Assembly (NCBI RefSeq): GCF_007747215.1
Contig: NZ_CP036273.1
Location: 3,332,322-3,396,321 of the forward strand
DNA length: 64,000 nt
DNA from: Urbifossiella limnaea
GTDB lineage: Bacteria > Planctomycetota > Planctomycetia > Gemmatales > Gemmataceae
Direction: 5' to 3'
The notes below the pieces were generated by a model, which was not told the origin of the DNA, searched no databases, and was given only the letters and a program-made list of their open reading frames with translations. Below, one piece after another: positions 26,661 to 36,239 of the stretch (position 1 is the first letter of the stretch; the number at the start of each line of letters is the position of its first letter). Made by a program: the position numbers and the translations under genes.

Positions 26661-27974
26661 TCAGGCCTTCGCACGGCCGGCAATCATCAGCACGACCGCC
26701 CCGAGAACGGCACTCGCCGTCGAGCCGGCGAGGATGCCCACTTTCGCGGCGGTGAGGTGGGCCGGGTCGTCGAACGCGAGCCCGGCGACGAACAGCGACA
26801 TCGTAAACCCGATGCCGGCGAGAGCCCCGCCGCCGCCCATCATCAGCCAGTTCACCCCGGCCGGCAGTTGCGCCACGCCGGCCCGGACCGCCAGCCAGGC
26901 GAACGCGACCACCCCGACCGGTTTGCCGACGACCAGCCCGGCGACGACTGCGAGCGCGACCGGGTCGAGGACCGCTCCCGGCCGCAACGCGACGCCGGCG
27001 TTCACCAGCGCGAACAGCGGCATGATGACGAACCCGACCCACGGGTGCAGGGCGTGTTCGAGCCGCGACAGCGGCGACAACCCCTCGCGCGCCACGTACC
27101 CGACGGACCTCAGCGCGTCGAACCGCTCGTCGCCGTCGCCCGGGGCGCGGACGAGGGCGTCGCGGAGCACGTCGGTGAGCGTCTTGTCGCCGACCCAGGC
27201 GCTGGCCGGGGTGAGGAGGCCGAGCAGCACGCCGGCCACGGTCGGGTGGACGCCGGACTTGTACACGGCCAGCCAGATGCCGGCCCCGACCACGACGTAC
27301 ACCGGCACGGCCCGCACGCCGGCCCGGTTCAGCCCGTAGGTGACCCCGAACCCCAGCGCCGCGAGCCCGAGCATGCCCCACGCCAGCCCCCCGCTGTAGA
27401 ACGCGGCGATCACCACGACCGCGCCGATGTCGTCGGCAATCGCAAGCGACAGCAGCGTGATCTTCAGCCCGAACGGCACCCGCCGGCCGAGCAGAGCCAT
27501 GACGCCGACGACGAACGCGATGTCGGTGGCCATCGGCACGCCCCACCCCCGGGCCGCCGGGGAGCCGCCGCGGAGTGCCAGATAGATGCCGGCCGGCACG
27601 AGCATGCCGCCGAGCGCGGCCGCGACCGGGAGCGCAGCCTTCCGCGGGTCGCGCAGCTCGCCGGCCGCCATCTCGCGCTTGATCTCCAGGCCGACGACGA
27701 AAAAGAAGATCGTCATCAGCACGTCGTTCACGACGAAGTGGCCGAGCTCGCCGCCGAGCCGGAACCCGTCGACCTCGAGCCACACCGGGGTGTGCCAAAA
27801 GTGTTCGTAGGCCGGGCCGATCGGCGAGTTGGCCGCAGCGAGCGCCACGGCGGTGCACACGAGCAGCACGATTCCGCCCGCCGACTCGACGGCCAGGAAC
27901 TGGGCCAGCGGCCGGGTGAACCGGCGGACGGGCGTGTCCGGGATGTGGCTCGAACCGGATGTCTGCGGTTGCAC
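26661..27974 (-). CDS. nhaA: Na+/H+ antiporter NhaA
   Basis: A 437-residue membrane antiporter that expels Na+ in exchange for protons and sets internal pH. About 12 membrane segments are seen. Diagnostic pieces are FFFVVGLEIKREMAAGEL, PMATDIAFVVGVMALLG and LAIADDIGAVVVIA, which carry the transport aspartates corresponding to D133 and D163/D164 of E. coli NhaA. It is about 50 residues longer than the E. coli protein, in the cytoplasmic loop near residues 290-310 and the polar N-terminus. The start is GTG 27974. It follows the RND pump gene after 21 bases, so it likely belongs to the same operon, though a pump that uses the proton gradient and an antiporter that spends it are an unusual pair. 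Confidence 0.94.
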   Translation of the reverse strand: MQPQTSGSSHIPDTPVRRFTRPLAQFLAVESAGGIVLLVCTAVALAAANSPIGPAYEHFWHTPVWLEVDGFRLGGELGHFVVNDVLMTIFFFVVGLEIKREMAAGELRDPRKAALPVAAALGGMLVPAGIYLALRGGSPAARGWGVPMATDIAFVVGVMALLGRRVPFGLKITLLSLAIADDIGAVVVIAAFYSGGLAWGMLGLAALGFGVTYGLNRAGVRAVPVYVVVGAGIWLAVYKSGVHPTVAGVLLGLLTPASAWVGDKTLTDVLRDALVRAPGDGDERFDALRSVGYVAREGLSPLSRLEHALHPWVGFVIMPLFALVNAGVALRPGAVLDPVALAVVAGLVVGKPVGVVAFAWLAVRAGVAQLPAGVNWLMMGGGGALAGIGFTMSLFVAGLAFDDPAHLTAAKVGILAGSTASAVLGAVVLMIAGRAKA

Positions 27975-27995
27975 GGCGACCCCGAGAATCGGTCG

Positions 27996-30900
27996 TTACC
28001 GGATGCGGTCCGTCACCCACTGCACGGCGACGTAGAAGACCGGGGTGAGGAAGATACCGAATGCCGTGACGCCGACCATCCCCGCGAACACCGCCGTGCC
28101 GAGCGCCCGCCGCATCTCGGCGCCCGCGCCCTCGGCCAGCACCAGCGGCACCACGCCGATGATGAACGCCACCGAGGTCATCACGATCGGCCGCAGCCGC
28201 AGCCGACACGCTTCGACGGCCGCGGCGCGGCGGGTGGCCCCGTCGTCGTGCCGCTGCTTGGCGAACTCCACGATCAGAATGGCGTTCTTGCACGCCAGGC
28301 CGACCAGCACCACGAACCCGACCTGCGTGAAGATGTTGATTTCGAGCCCCGCCAGCCGCACGCCCGCGGCCGCGCTCAGGAGGCACATCGGCACCACGAG
28401 GATGACCGCGAGCGGCAGCGCCCAGCTCTCGTACTGCGCGGCCAGCACCAGGAACACCAGCACCACCGACAGCAGGAACGCCTTCGCGGCCGTGTCCTTC
28501 GTCTGGAGCTGGAGGAACGCCAACTCTGTCCACTCGGTCCGCATGTTCGGCGGCAGCTTGTCGGCAGCGGCCCGTTCCAACGCCGCGATCGCCTCGCCGG
28601 AACTCACGCCCGGCGCGGGCGTCGCCGTGACCGGGGCCGCGGGGTACAGGTTGTAGCGGTACACCATCACCGGGCCGGTCACGTCGTCGCGCACCTTCAG
28701 CACGCCGCCGAGCGGCACCATGTGCTCCACGCCCTCCGGCATCCGGGGGTTCCGCACGCGGATCCGCTTCAGGTCGTCGACGCGGCGGCGGTAGTCGGCG
28801 CGGGCCTGCACGTTCACCTGCCACGTCCGGCCGAACCGGTTGAAGTCGTTCACGTACAGCGACCCGAAGTACACCTGCAGCGCGCTCACGATCTCCGACA
28901 CCGGCACGCCGATCATCTGAGCACCGACGCGGTCGATCTCCAGGTACAGCCACGGCGTGTCGGCGCGGAAGCCGCTGAAGGTGTCTCGCAGTTCCTTCCC
29001 CTCGCCGGCCGCGTCGGCGACGGCCTTCCCGACCGCTTCCAGCTCCGCCGGGTCGGTCGCCCCGGGCTCCTCGATCACCAGTTTGAACCCGCCCGCGGTG
29101 CCGAGGCCGTCCACGGCCGGGGCGCCGAACACGTTCACCCGCGCCCCCGGCAGCTTGGCATTAAAGTCGGCCTGCAACCGCGCCGCGATGGCCTCCGCGC
29201 CCAACTCGTGCGACCGGCGGTTGGGGAAGTCGTCGAGCAGAACGTACAGCGTGCCGAAGTTCGGTGCGTTCGCCCCGAGCAGCACCGACTGCCCCGACAC
29301 GCTGACCGTGTGCCGCACCCCCGGCGTGCCCCGGGCCAGGTCTTCGAGCTTCCGCATCTCCGCGGCCGTGCGGCCGAGTGACGCGGCGTCCGGCAGCTGG
29401 ACGTTCACCAGCAGGAACCCCTTGTCCTGGTCGGGGATGAAGCCGCTCGGGGCGGTGGCGAGGGCGTGGTACGTCAGGTACAGCAGCCCGCCGTAGCCGA
29501 CGAGCACCAGCGGCGCCCCGCGGAGCATCAGCCCCACGACGCGGACGTAGCCTTCGGTCGCGGCGTCGAACCCCCGGTTGAAGCCGGTGAACAGCACCCC
29601 GAGGACGCGGTTCAGCACGACCCGCAGGGCATACCCGGCAACCGCGCCGACGACTCCCGCGGCCAGCGGCACGACCCACCCGGCGAGCGGCGGCAGGTGC
29701 GGCCGGAGGTGGTCGGTGAGGTACAGGTACGCGAGAGCGGCGCCGGCGAGCGGGAACGCGACCCGCGGCAGCGGCTCGCGCCCCGAGGCGTCGGTGTGCG
29801 GCTTCAGCAGCAGGGCGCAAAGCGCGGGGCTGAGCGTGAGCGACACGAACACGCTCAGGAGCGTGCTGACCGCGATGGTGACGGCGAACTGGCGGTAGAA
29901 CTCGCCGACGATGCCGCTGATGAACACGCACGGCACGAACACCGCCGACAGGACCAGCCCCACCGCGATGACCGGCCCCGCCACCTGCTGCGTGGCGAGG
30001 ATGGTCGCGTCGCGCGGGGCCAGGCCGCGCTCGACGTGGTGCTGCACCGCCTCGACCACGACGATGGCGTCGTCCACGACGATGCCGACCGCCAGCACGA
30101 GGCCGAACAGCGTCAGGTTGTTCACCGTGTAGCCGAGCGCCGCCATTGCCGCGAACGTGCCGACGATGGCCACGGGCACGGCCGCGAGCGGGATCACCGC
30201 GGCCCGCCAGCTTTGCAGGAACACGAGCATCACGACCGCGACGAGGATGACGGCGTCGCGGAGAGTGCGGAACACCTCGACGATCGACTCGTCGATGAAC
30301 GGCGTGGTGTCGTACACGATCGCGTAGTCGATCCCCTCGGGGAACTTGGAGCGAAGCTCCTCCATCTTCTCCTTCACACCGCGGGCCGTGTCCAGGGCGT
30401 TCGTACCGGGCAGCTGGTACACCGAGAGCGCCACCGACGGCCGGCCGTCGAGGGTGCAGGTCTGGTCATAATTCAGCGCCCCGAGCTCGGCCTCGGACAC
30501 GTCGCGCATCCGCACCACGCGGCCGTCGGCGTCACTCTTCAGAATCATGTCGGCGAACTGCTCGGGCACCGCCAGCCGGCCCAGCGTGTTGATCGTGTAC
30601 TGGAACGCCTGCCCGGTCGGGGCCGGCGGCTGGCCCACCTGCCCGGCCGCGACCTGCGCGTTCTGCTGCTGGACGGCTTTCACCACGTCGTCGGCCGACA
30701 CGCCCTTCGACGCCATGCGGTCGGGGTCGAGCCAGAGCCGCATCGAGTAGTCGCGCTGGCCGAGGTACGTGATGTCGCCGACGCCGGGGAGCCGGGCCAG
30801 CTCGTCGCGGAGGCGGATGGTGGCGTAGTTGCTGAGGTACAGAAGCGCCTCCTGCCGCCGGGCCTCGGCCGCGTCGCGCTCCCGCTTCGGGGCGTCGGCC

Positions 30901-31355
30901 GGCGGGTCGGTCAGGGGCGCCGTCGAGTACAGGTTGATGATCATCAGCTGGCTCGGCGACTTCTTCTTCACCAGCAGCCCGCGGCGGGTCACCTCGGCCG
31001 GCAGCTTCGGGGCGGCGAGGTTCACGCGGTTCTGCACCAGCACCTGCGCGATGTTCAGGTCCACCCCGGGCCGGAACGTCACCGTCAGCGTGTACGTGCC
31101 GTCGTTGGTGCAGGTGCTGGACATGTACAGCATGTCCTCGACGCCGTTTACCTGCTCCTCGATCGGGGCCGCGACCGTGTCGGCCACGACGCGCGCGTTC
31201 GCCCCCACGTACACCGCCGACACCTCGACCGTCGGCGGCGTGATCTCCGGGTACTGCGCCACCGGCAGCGTGGACAGCGCCACCGCCCCGGCCAGCACGA
31301 TGAGTGTGGACAGCACGGTGGCGAAGATCGGACGGTCGATGAAGAACCGCGTCAT
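27996..31355 (-). CDS. RND efflux pump permease, HAE1 family (first of tandem pair by coordinate)
   Basis: A 1119-residue inner-membrane drug/proton antiporter of the AcrB/MexF type. The start FFIDRPIFATVLSTLIVLAG is the usual first helix. The proton-relay residues are intact: D428/D429 in GIVVDDAIVV (TM4) and K1023 in GLACKNAILIVEF (TM10). Porter and docking domains are about 40-330 and 580-890. An extra acidic/basic stretch at about 143-165 (PPADAPKRERDAAEARRQE) lies in the porter domain. It follows the second pump gene by 9 bases and precedes nhaA by 21. With one adaptor and two permeases the locus resembles MdtABC in architecture. No outer-membrane factor is encoded here. Confidence 0.94.
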   Translation of the reverse strand: MTRFFIDRPIFATVLSTLIVLAGAVALSTLPVAQYPEITPPTVEVSAVYVGANARVVADTVAAPIEEQVNGVEDMLYMSSTCTNDGTYTLTVTFRPGVDLNIAQVLVQNRVNLAAPKLPAEVTRRGLLVKKKSPSQLMIINLYSTAPLTDPPADAPKRERDAAEARRQEALLYLSNYATIRLRDELARLPGVGDITYLGQRDYSMRLWLDPDRMASKGVSADDVVKAVQQQNAQVAAGQVGQPPAPTGQAFQYTINTLGRLAVPEQFADMILKSDADGRVVRMRDVSEAELGALNYDQTCTLDGRPSVALSVYQLPGTNALDTARGVKEKMEELRSKFPEGIDYAIVYDTTPFIDESIVEVFRTLRDAVILVAVVMLVFLQSWRAAVIPLAAVPVAIVGTFAAMAALGYTVNNLTLFGLVLAVGIVVDDAIVVVEAVQHHVERGLAPRDATILATQQVAGPVIAVGLVLSAVFVPCVFISGIVGEFYRQFAVTIAVSTLLSVFVSLTLSPALCALLLKPHTDASGREPLPRVAFPLAGAALAYLYLTDHLRPHLPPLAGWVVPLAAGVVGAVAGYALRVVLNRVLGVLFTGFNRGFDAATEGYVRVVGLMLRGAPLVLVGYGGLLYLTYHALATAPSGFIPDQDKGFLLVNVQLPDAASLGRTAAEMRKLEDLARGTPGVRHTVSVSGQSVLLGANAPNFGTLYVLLDDFPNRRSHELGAEAIAARLQADFNAKLPGARVNVFGAPAVDGLGTAGGFKLVIEEPGATDPAELEAVGKAVADAAGEGKELRDTFSGFRADTPWLYLEIDRVGAQMIGVPVSEIVSALQVYFGSLYVNDFNRFGRTWQVNVQARADYRRRVDDLKRIRVRNPRMPEGVEHMVPLGGVLKVRDDVTGPVMVYRYNLYPAAPVTATPAPGVSSGEAIAALERAAADKLPPNMRTEWTELAFLQLQTKDTAAKAFLLSVVLVFLVLAAQYESWALPLAVILVVPMCLLSAAAGVRLAGLEINIFTQVGFVVLVGLACKNAILIVEFAKQRHDDGATRRAAAVEACRLRLRPIVMTSVAFIIGVVPLVLAEGAGAEMRRALGTAVFAGMVGVTAFGIFLTPVFYVAVQWVTDRIR

Positions 31356-31364
31356 GGGTGGGGC

Positions 31365-34300
31365 TTACGCTCCGAAGCGGTTGCGGGCGAGGCGGCGGAC
31401 GCCGGCCGCGGCGGACAGGAGGGCAGGGCGGACGAACCGGAATCCGACCACGTACAGCACCCCCCGGCCGGCTGCGACCGCGTACGGGTGCGTGAACAGC
31501 CGGGAGTGCGTGACCCGGTCCACGACGGCGAAGAAGATCGGCGTCAGTACCACGCCGAACACGGTAACGCCGATCATGCCGCCGAGCACGGCGATGCCGA
31601 GCGCCTGGCGCATCTCGGCGCCGGCCCCGCGGGCCACGGCCAGCGGCAGCACGCCGAGGATGAACGCCACCGAGGTCATCATGATCGGCCGGAAGCGGAG
31701 GGTACACGCCTCCAGGATGGCGGTGCGGAGGTCGGCCCCGGCGTCGCGGCGGACCTTGGCGAACTCGACGATCAGGATGGCGTTCTTGCACGCCAGACCG
31801 ATCAGCACCACGAACCCGACCTGCGTGAAGACGTTGATGTCCTGCTTGAACGTCCCGAGCCGGCCGAGCGGCTTCGACACCGGGGAAATGGCGTTCGCGT
31901 CGAGCCACTCGCCGCCCGAAAGCAGCCGCCCGCCGAACCCGCCCCACCAGTCGGGAGTGACACCCGCCTGTCGCAGCGACTCGGCGGCCGAGCCGGGGTC
32001 GGTGACCCACACCGCGGCGAGCGAGCAGGCCACGCACACCGGAACCACCAGGATCACGGCCATCGGGAACGCCCAGCTCTCGTACAGCGCCGCCAGGATG
32101 AGGAACACGAACGACACGGACAGCAGGAACACCAGCACCGTCGTCTGCCCGCGGAACGAGAACCCGCCGGGGAGCCGCAGCTCGGCGCGGTTCGCCAGGT
32201 CTTCGAGGTAGAACAGCTCGGTCCACTCCGCGGCCATGGTCCCCTGAGGCAGCTCGTCTTCGGCGAGGCGTTCGAGCAGGGCGCGGGCGTCGCCGGTGCT
32301 CACGCCGGCGGCCACGTTCCCGTTCACCGCCGCCGCGGGGTACGTGTTGTACCGCGAGATGACGAGGGGGCCGGCCTGCACCCGCACGTCCGTCACCGCC
32401 GCGAGCGGCACCATCTGGCCGGCGTTGTTACGAACCTTCAGCTTGCGGATGTCTTCGAGCTGGTTGCGGAACGGGCCGTCGGCCTGCACGTTCACCTGCC
32501 ACGTCCGGCCGAACCGGTTGAAGTCGTTGACGTACCGGCTCCCCATGCCGCCCTGGAGCGTGGCGTACACGTCGGTCAGGTCCACGCCGTGCGTCAGGCA
32601 CGCGGCCCGGTCCACGTCGAGAAACACCTGCGGGCTGTTCGTCTTGTACACCGTGAACAGCCCGTTCACCTGCGGCTGCTGGTTGGCCCGGTCCACGAAC
32701 GCCTTCGTCGTCCGCTCCAGCGCGTCGGCGCCGGCCCCGCCGCGGTCCTCGATCATGACGCGGAAGCCGCCGGCGCGGCCGAGGCCGGACACGGCCGGCG
32801 CCCCGAACACGTTCACTTGCGCCCCCGGCACCTTCTGCGCGTACCGGTCGGCGAGTGCCTTCGCCACCACCGGCGCGAACAGCTTTGGGTCGCGGCGCTC
32901 GTCGAAATCCTTGAGGATGACGAACATCGACCCGAAGTTCGAGCCGTACGCGCTGAGCACGAACGAGTTGCCGGCGATGCCGTTGACGTGGGCGACCGGC
33001 CGTACCTTCTTCTGCCACGTCGTCGCGCCGTCCTTCTCGACCATCTCCGCACCCTCTTCGCCTTCCCTCGCGGCGACCGGCACCTCGTACTCCAGTGCGA
33101 CGCGGGCCAGTTCCTGCAACACCTCCACCGTGCGCTCGGCGGACGACGCGTCGGGGAGTTGCAGGCTCGCGATCAGGTAGCCCTTGTCCTGCTGCGGGAT
33201 GAACCCGGTCGGGAGCTGGCGGTAGCCGTACACGCCGGCCGCGATCAGGCCCGCATAGCCGGCGAGGATCAGCACCGGGACGCGGAGGCCGAAGCCGACG
33301 ACGCGGACGTACGTGCGGTTCGACCAGCCGAAGAAGCGGTCGAAGCCGCGGCCGAACAGCGTCAGCGGGAGCAGCACGCGCGACACCTGCCGGCCGAGCC
33401 ACGTGGTCGGCGCGGCGCCGTGCTTCGGGCGCAGAAGGATGGCCGCGAGGGCGGGGCTGAGCGTCAGCGAGTTCAGCGTCGACAGGAGCGTACTGACCGC
33501 GATGGTGAGGGCGAACTGCCGGAAAAACGAGCCGATGATGCCGGACAGGAAGGCGCACGGCACGAACACCGCGGCCAGCACCACGCCCACGGCGATGACC
33601 GGGCCGCTCACCTCGTCCATCGCGCGGATGGTCGCCTCGCGCGGGGGGAGCCCCTGGTCGAGCTTGTGCTGCACCGCCTCGACCACGACGATGGCGTCGT
33701 CCACGACGATGCCGACTGCCAGCACGAGGCCGAACAGCGTCAGGTTGTTCACGCTGAACCCGGCCAGGTACATCGCCGAGAACGTGCCGACGATCGCCAC
33801 CGGCACCGCGGCCAGCGGGATGATCGCCGCCCGCCAGCTCTGCAGGAACACGAGCACCACCAGCGCCACGAGGATGATCGCGTCGCGGAGGGAGTACACG
33901 ACCTCCTTGATGGAGTCCTTGATGAACGGGGCCGTGTCGTAGCCGATCTCCCACCGGATGCCCGGCGGGAACTCCTTGCCCAGCCGCTCCATCCGCCCCA
34001 GCACCTCGGCCGACGTTTCGACGGCGTTCGCGTTCGACATCAGGAAGATGCCGAGGCCGGTGGTCGGCTTGCGGTCGAACCGGCTGTTCACGTCCTGGGC
34101 CTTCGCCCCGAGCTCGACGCGGGCCACGTCCTTGATCTTCACCACCTGACCGGCCTCGCCGACCTTCACGACGATCTCGGCGAACTCCGCCTCGTGCGTC
34201 AACCGGCCGAGGCCCGACACGGTGAACTCGAACGGCGTCGCCCCGTCGCCGTCGGCCTGCCCGACGCGGCCGGCGACGATGGAGAGGTTCTGCTGGCGCA

Positions 34301-34925
34301 GGGCGGCGACCACGTCGGCGGGCGTGAGCGACAGCGCCGCGAGCCGCTCGGGGTTCACCCAGACGCGCATGGCGTAGTCGCGCTGGCCGAAGATGGTCAC
34401 GTCGCTGACGCCGGGGACGCGGGCGATCTCCTCGCGGACGCGGAGCAGGGCGTAGTTGCTGAGGTAGGTCTGGTCGTAGGTGCCGTCCGGGCTGTTCATG
34501 CTGACGGTCATCAGCAGCTCGGGCGAGCGCTTTCGCGTGGTGACGCCGGTGGCGCGGACCACGTCCGGGAGCTGCGGCATCGCCAGGGCCACGCGGTTCA
34601 ACACGCGCACCTGCGCCATGTTCAGGTCGGTGCCGGGGCGGAACGTGACGGTGAGGGTGTAGCTGCCGTCGCTGGTACACTGCGAGGTCATGTACAGCAT
34701 CTCCTCGACGCCGTTGACCTGCTGCTCGACGGGCGAGGCGATGGTCTGCGAGACGACCGAGGCGCTGGCCCCGGGGTAGTTGCAGTCCACCTGGACGGTG
34801 GGCGGCGTGACCGACGGGTACTGCGACACCGGCAGCACCGGGGCGGCGAGCGCCCCGGCCAGGGTGACGACCAGCGACAGCACGGCCGCGAAGATCGGCC
34901 GGTCGATGAAGAAGCGGGGGATCAC
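31365..34925 (-). CDS. RND efflux pump permease, HAE1 family, with enlarged periplasmic loop
   Basis: A 1186-residue AcrB/MexF-type pump, longer than the typical 1030-1060. It has the first helix FFIDRPIFAAVLSLVVTLAG, the TM4 pair D409/D410 in GIVVDDAIVV, and K1047 in TM10, so it should be active. Two insertions account for the length: about 30 residues near 610-640 (EGEEGAEMVEKDGATTWQKK) and about 55 residues near 972-1027, between TM9 and TM10, where relatives have about ten. The start is GTG 34925. It is 13 bases after the adaptor gene, so adaptor, both pumps and nhaA are probably one transcript. The two pumps may form a heterotrimer, as MdtB/MdtC do; that is inference. Confidence 0.94.
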   Translation of the reverse strand: MIPRFFIDRPIFAAVLSLVVTLAGALAAPVLPVSQYPSVTPPTVQVDCNYPGASASVVSQTIASPVEQQVNGVEEMLYMTSQCTSDGSYTLTVTFRPGTDLNMAQVRVLNRVALAMPQLPDVVRATGVTTRKRSPELLMTVSMNSPDGTYDQTYLSNYALLRVREEIARVPGVSDVTIFGQRDYAMRVWVNPERLAALSLTPADVVAALRQQNLSIVAGRVGQADGDGATPFEFTVSGLGRLTHEAEFAEIVVKVGEAGQVVKIKDVARVELGAKAQDVNSRFDRKPTTGLGIFLMSNANAVETSAEVLGRMERLGKEFPPGIRWEIGYDTAPFIKDSIKEVVYSLRDAIILVALVVLVFLQSWRAAIIPLAAVPVAIVGTFSAMYLAGFSVNNLTLFGLVLAVGIVVDDAIVVVEAVQHKLDQGLPPREATIRAMDEVSGPVIAVGVVLAAVFVPCAFLSGIIGSFFRQFALTIAVSTLLSTLNSLTLSPALAAILLRPKHGAAPTTWLGRQVSRVLLPLTLFGRGFDRFFGWSNRTYVRVVGFGLRVPVLILAGYAGLIAAGVYGYRQLPTGFIPQQDKGYLIASLQLPDASSAERTVEVLQELARVALEYEVPVAAREGEEGAEMVEKDGATTWQKKVRPVAHVNGIAGNSFVLSAYGSNFGSMFVILKDFDERRDPKLFAPVVAKALADRYAQKVPGAQVNVFGAPAVSGLGRAGGFRVMIEDRGGAGADALERTTKAFVDRANQQPQVNGLFTVYKTNSPQVFLDVDRAACLTHGVDLTDVYATLQGGMGSRYVNDFNRFGRTWQVNVQADGPFRNQLEDIRKLKVRNNAGQMVPLAAVTDVRVQAGPLVISRYNTYPAAAVNGNVAAGVSTGDARALLERLAEDELPQGTMAAEWTELFYLEDLANRAELRLPGGFSFRGQTTVLVFLLSVSFVFLILAALYESWAFPMAVILVVPVCVACSLAAVWVTDPGSAAESLRQAGVTPDWWGGFGGRLLSGGEWLDANAISPVSKPLGRLGTFKQDINVFTQVGFVVLIGLACKNAILIVEFAKVRRDAGADLRTAILEACTLRFRPIMMTSVAFILGVLPLAVARGAGAEMRQALGIAVLGGMIGVTVFGVVLTPIFFAVVDRVTHSRLFTHPYAVAAGRGVLYVVGFRFVRPALLSAAAGVRRLARNRFGA

Positions 34926-34938
34926 GCGGCTCGCCGGG

Positions 34939-36165
34939 TTATTGCTTCGCGGTCGGCGCCGCCTTCGGGTTCACCTTCAGGCCGGCGCGCACGCGCTGCA
35001 GCCCGCTCACCACGACGCGCTCGCCGGGCCGCACGCCGTCGTCGATCACGCGGAGCCTTCCCTCCTGCGCCCCGAGCTGTACCCGGCGGTACTGCGCCTC
35101 GTCCTTGTCGTTCAGCACGAACACGAACCGCTGCCCCTGGTCGGCGCCGATCGCCTCCTCGGGAATCAGCACCGCCGGGTGCTCGCGGCCGACCGGGAAC
35201 CGCACCCGCACGAACATCCCCGGCGACAGCAGCCGCGCGGCGTTGATGTCGGCCCCGGTCGCGGCCGCGCCGCCGACCACGGCCGGCAGGCCGGCCCGCT
35301 GGAGCGTGGGGTTCCGCATCTCGCCGCGGAAGCGGAGGGTGCCGGTGCCCACGTCGAGCTGGTTGTCCACGAAGGTCAGCGGGGCGGTGAACGAGTAGCC
35401 GTCCTCGTCGGCGAGCCCGACCCGCACGGTGATCGGGCTCTCCCGCGCCGACGGGACGCGGCCCTCGGCGACCAGCCGGCGGATGCGGAGCAGGGTGCGC
35501 TCGTCGATGTCGAACACGACGTAGATGGGGTCGAGCACGACGAGGCGCGTCAGGACCGTCTCGTTCTCCTTGACGACGTTGCCGGGGTCCACCATCGCCT
35601 TGCCGAGGCGGCCGGTGTAGCGCGACTTGATGCGGGTGTAGCCGAGCGTGGTGGCGGCCTTCTCCAGGTCGTACTCGGCGACCTTCACCGCGGCCTCGGC
35701 GGCCTGGAACTCGGCGGCCGTCTTCGCGTACTCGTCGGCCGAGATGACGCCCTGGTCGCGCGACTTCTCGGCCGTGTTCAGCAGCGTTTTGGCCAGGTCA
35801 CGCTTGGCCCGCGACAGCTTGAGGCTGGCGTCCGCGCCGTCGGCCTGGGCCTTGTAGAAGCGGGCGTCCAGGTCGAACAGCGGCGTGCCCTCGGGGAGGA
35901 ACGCCCCGTCCTTGAAGTGGACGCGGTCCAGCAGCGCCGTCAGCTGGGGCTTCACGTCCACGACCTTGTACGCCTCGGTGCGGCCGGTGAAGTCCTCGAA
36001 GTCGGTCACGCCCTTCACCACCGGCAGGGCCACGACCACGTCCGGCGCCGACGCCTTCACCAGCGGCGGCGGCGGCTTCGCGCACCCGAGTGCGACGGCG
36101 ACGAGCAGGCCGAGCGCGAACGCGGCGGCGGGGCGGGCCAGGGCGGGGAAGGGGAGTTGCGTCAT
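34939..36165 (-). CDS. RND efflux periplasmic adaptor (membrane fusion) lipoprotein
   Basis: A 408-residue adaptor that would link the RND pump to an outer-membrane channel. The leader MTQLPFPALARPAAAFALGL ends in a lipobox VALGC with C28, so it is a lipoprotein. Barrel-sandwich halves (YKVVDVKPQLTALLDRVHFK; DLEKAATTLGYTRIKSRYTG) flank an alpha-helical hairpin (about 105-160). The beta-barrel (about 205-290) and membrane-proximal domain follow, with PEEAIGADQGQRFVFV near the end. It belongs to the MexE/AcrA group. It is the first gene of the pump operon, 74 bases after the DUF1501 gene. No TolC-like gene is present in this window, so the channel must come from elsewhere. Confidence 0.93.
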   Translation of the reverse strand: MTQLPFPALARPAAAFALGLLVAVALGCAKPPPPLVKASAPDVVVALPVVKGVTDFEDFTGRTEAYKVVDVKPQLTALLDRVHFKDGAFLPEGTPLFDLDARFYKAQADGADASLKLSRAKRDLAKTLLNTAEKSRDQGVISADEYAKTAAEFQAAEAAVKVAEYDLEKAATTLGYTRIKSRYTGRLGKAMVDPGNVVKENETVLTRLVVLDPIYVVFDIDERTLLRIRRLVAEGRVPSARESPITVRVGLADEDGYSFTAPLTFVDNQLDVGTGTLRFRGEMRNPTLQRAGLPAVVGGAAATGADINAARLLSPGMFVRVRFPVGREHPAVLIPEEAIGADQGQRFVFVLNDKDEAQYRRVQLGAQEGRLRVIDDGVRPGERVVVSGLQRVRAGLKVNPKAAPTAKQ

Positions 36166-36239
36166 GGGTTCCGCGAGAACCGGAGGGAGGCGGTAGCGGA
36201 TACCGCGCGGGCGGGCACGGCTTACACCGGCCCGCCCGA

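Noticed and set aside
25636-28953. A single very long minus-strand frame covering the antiporter and upstream genes
   Set aside because: Only the part from ATG 26583 has membrane segments and CaCA motifs; the rest is out of frame with nhaA and the RND gene and is Arg-rich noise.
29466-35246. A 1926-codon open frame on the plus strand across the RND genes, rich in His, Arg and Val
   Set aside because: It is exactly antisense to two clear RND pumps and the adaptor. High G+C removes stop codons from the opposite strand, and the composition is unlike any protein family.
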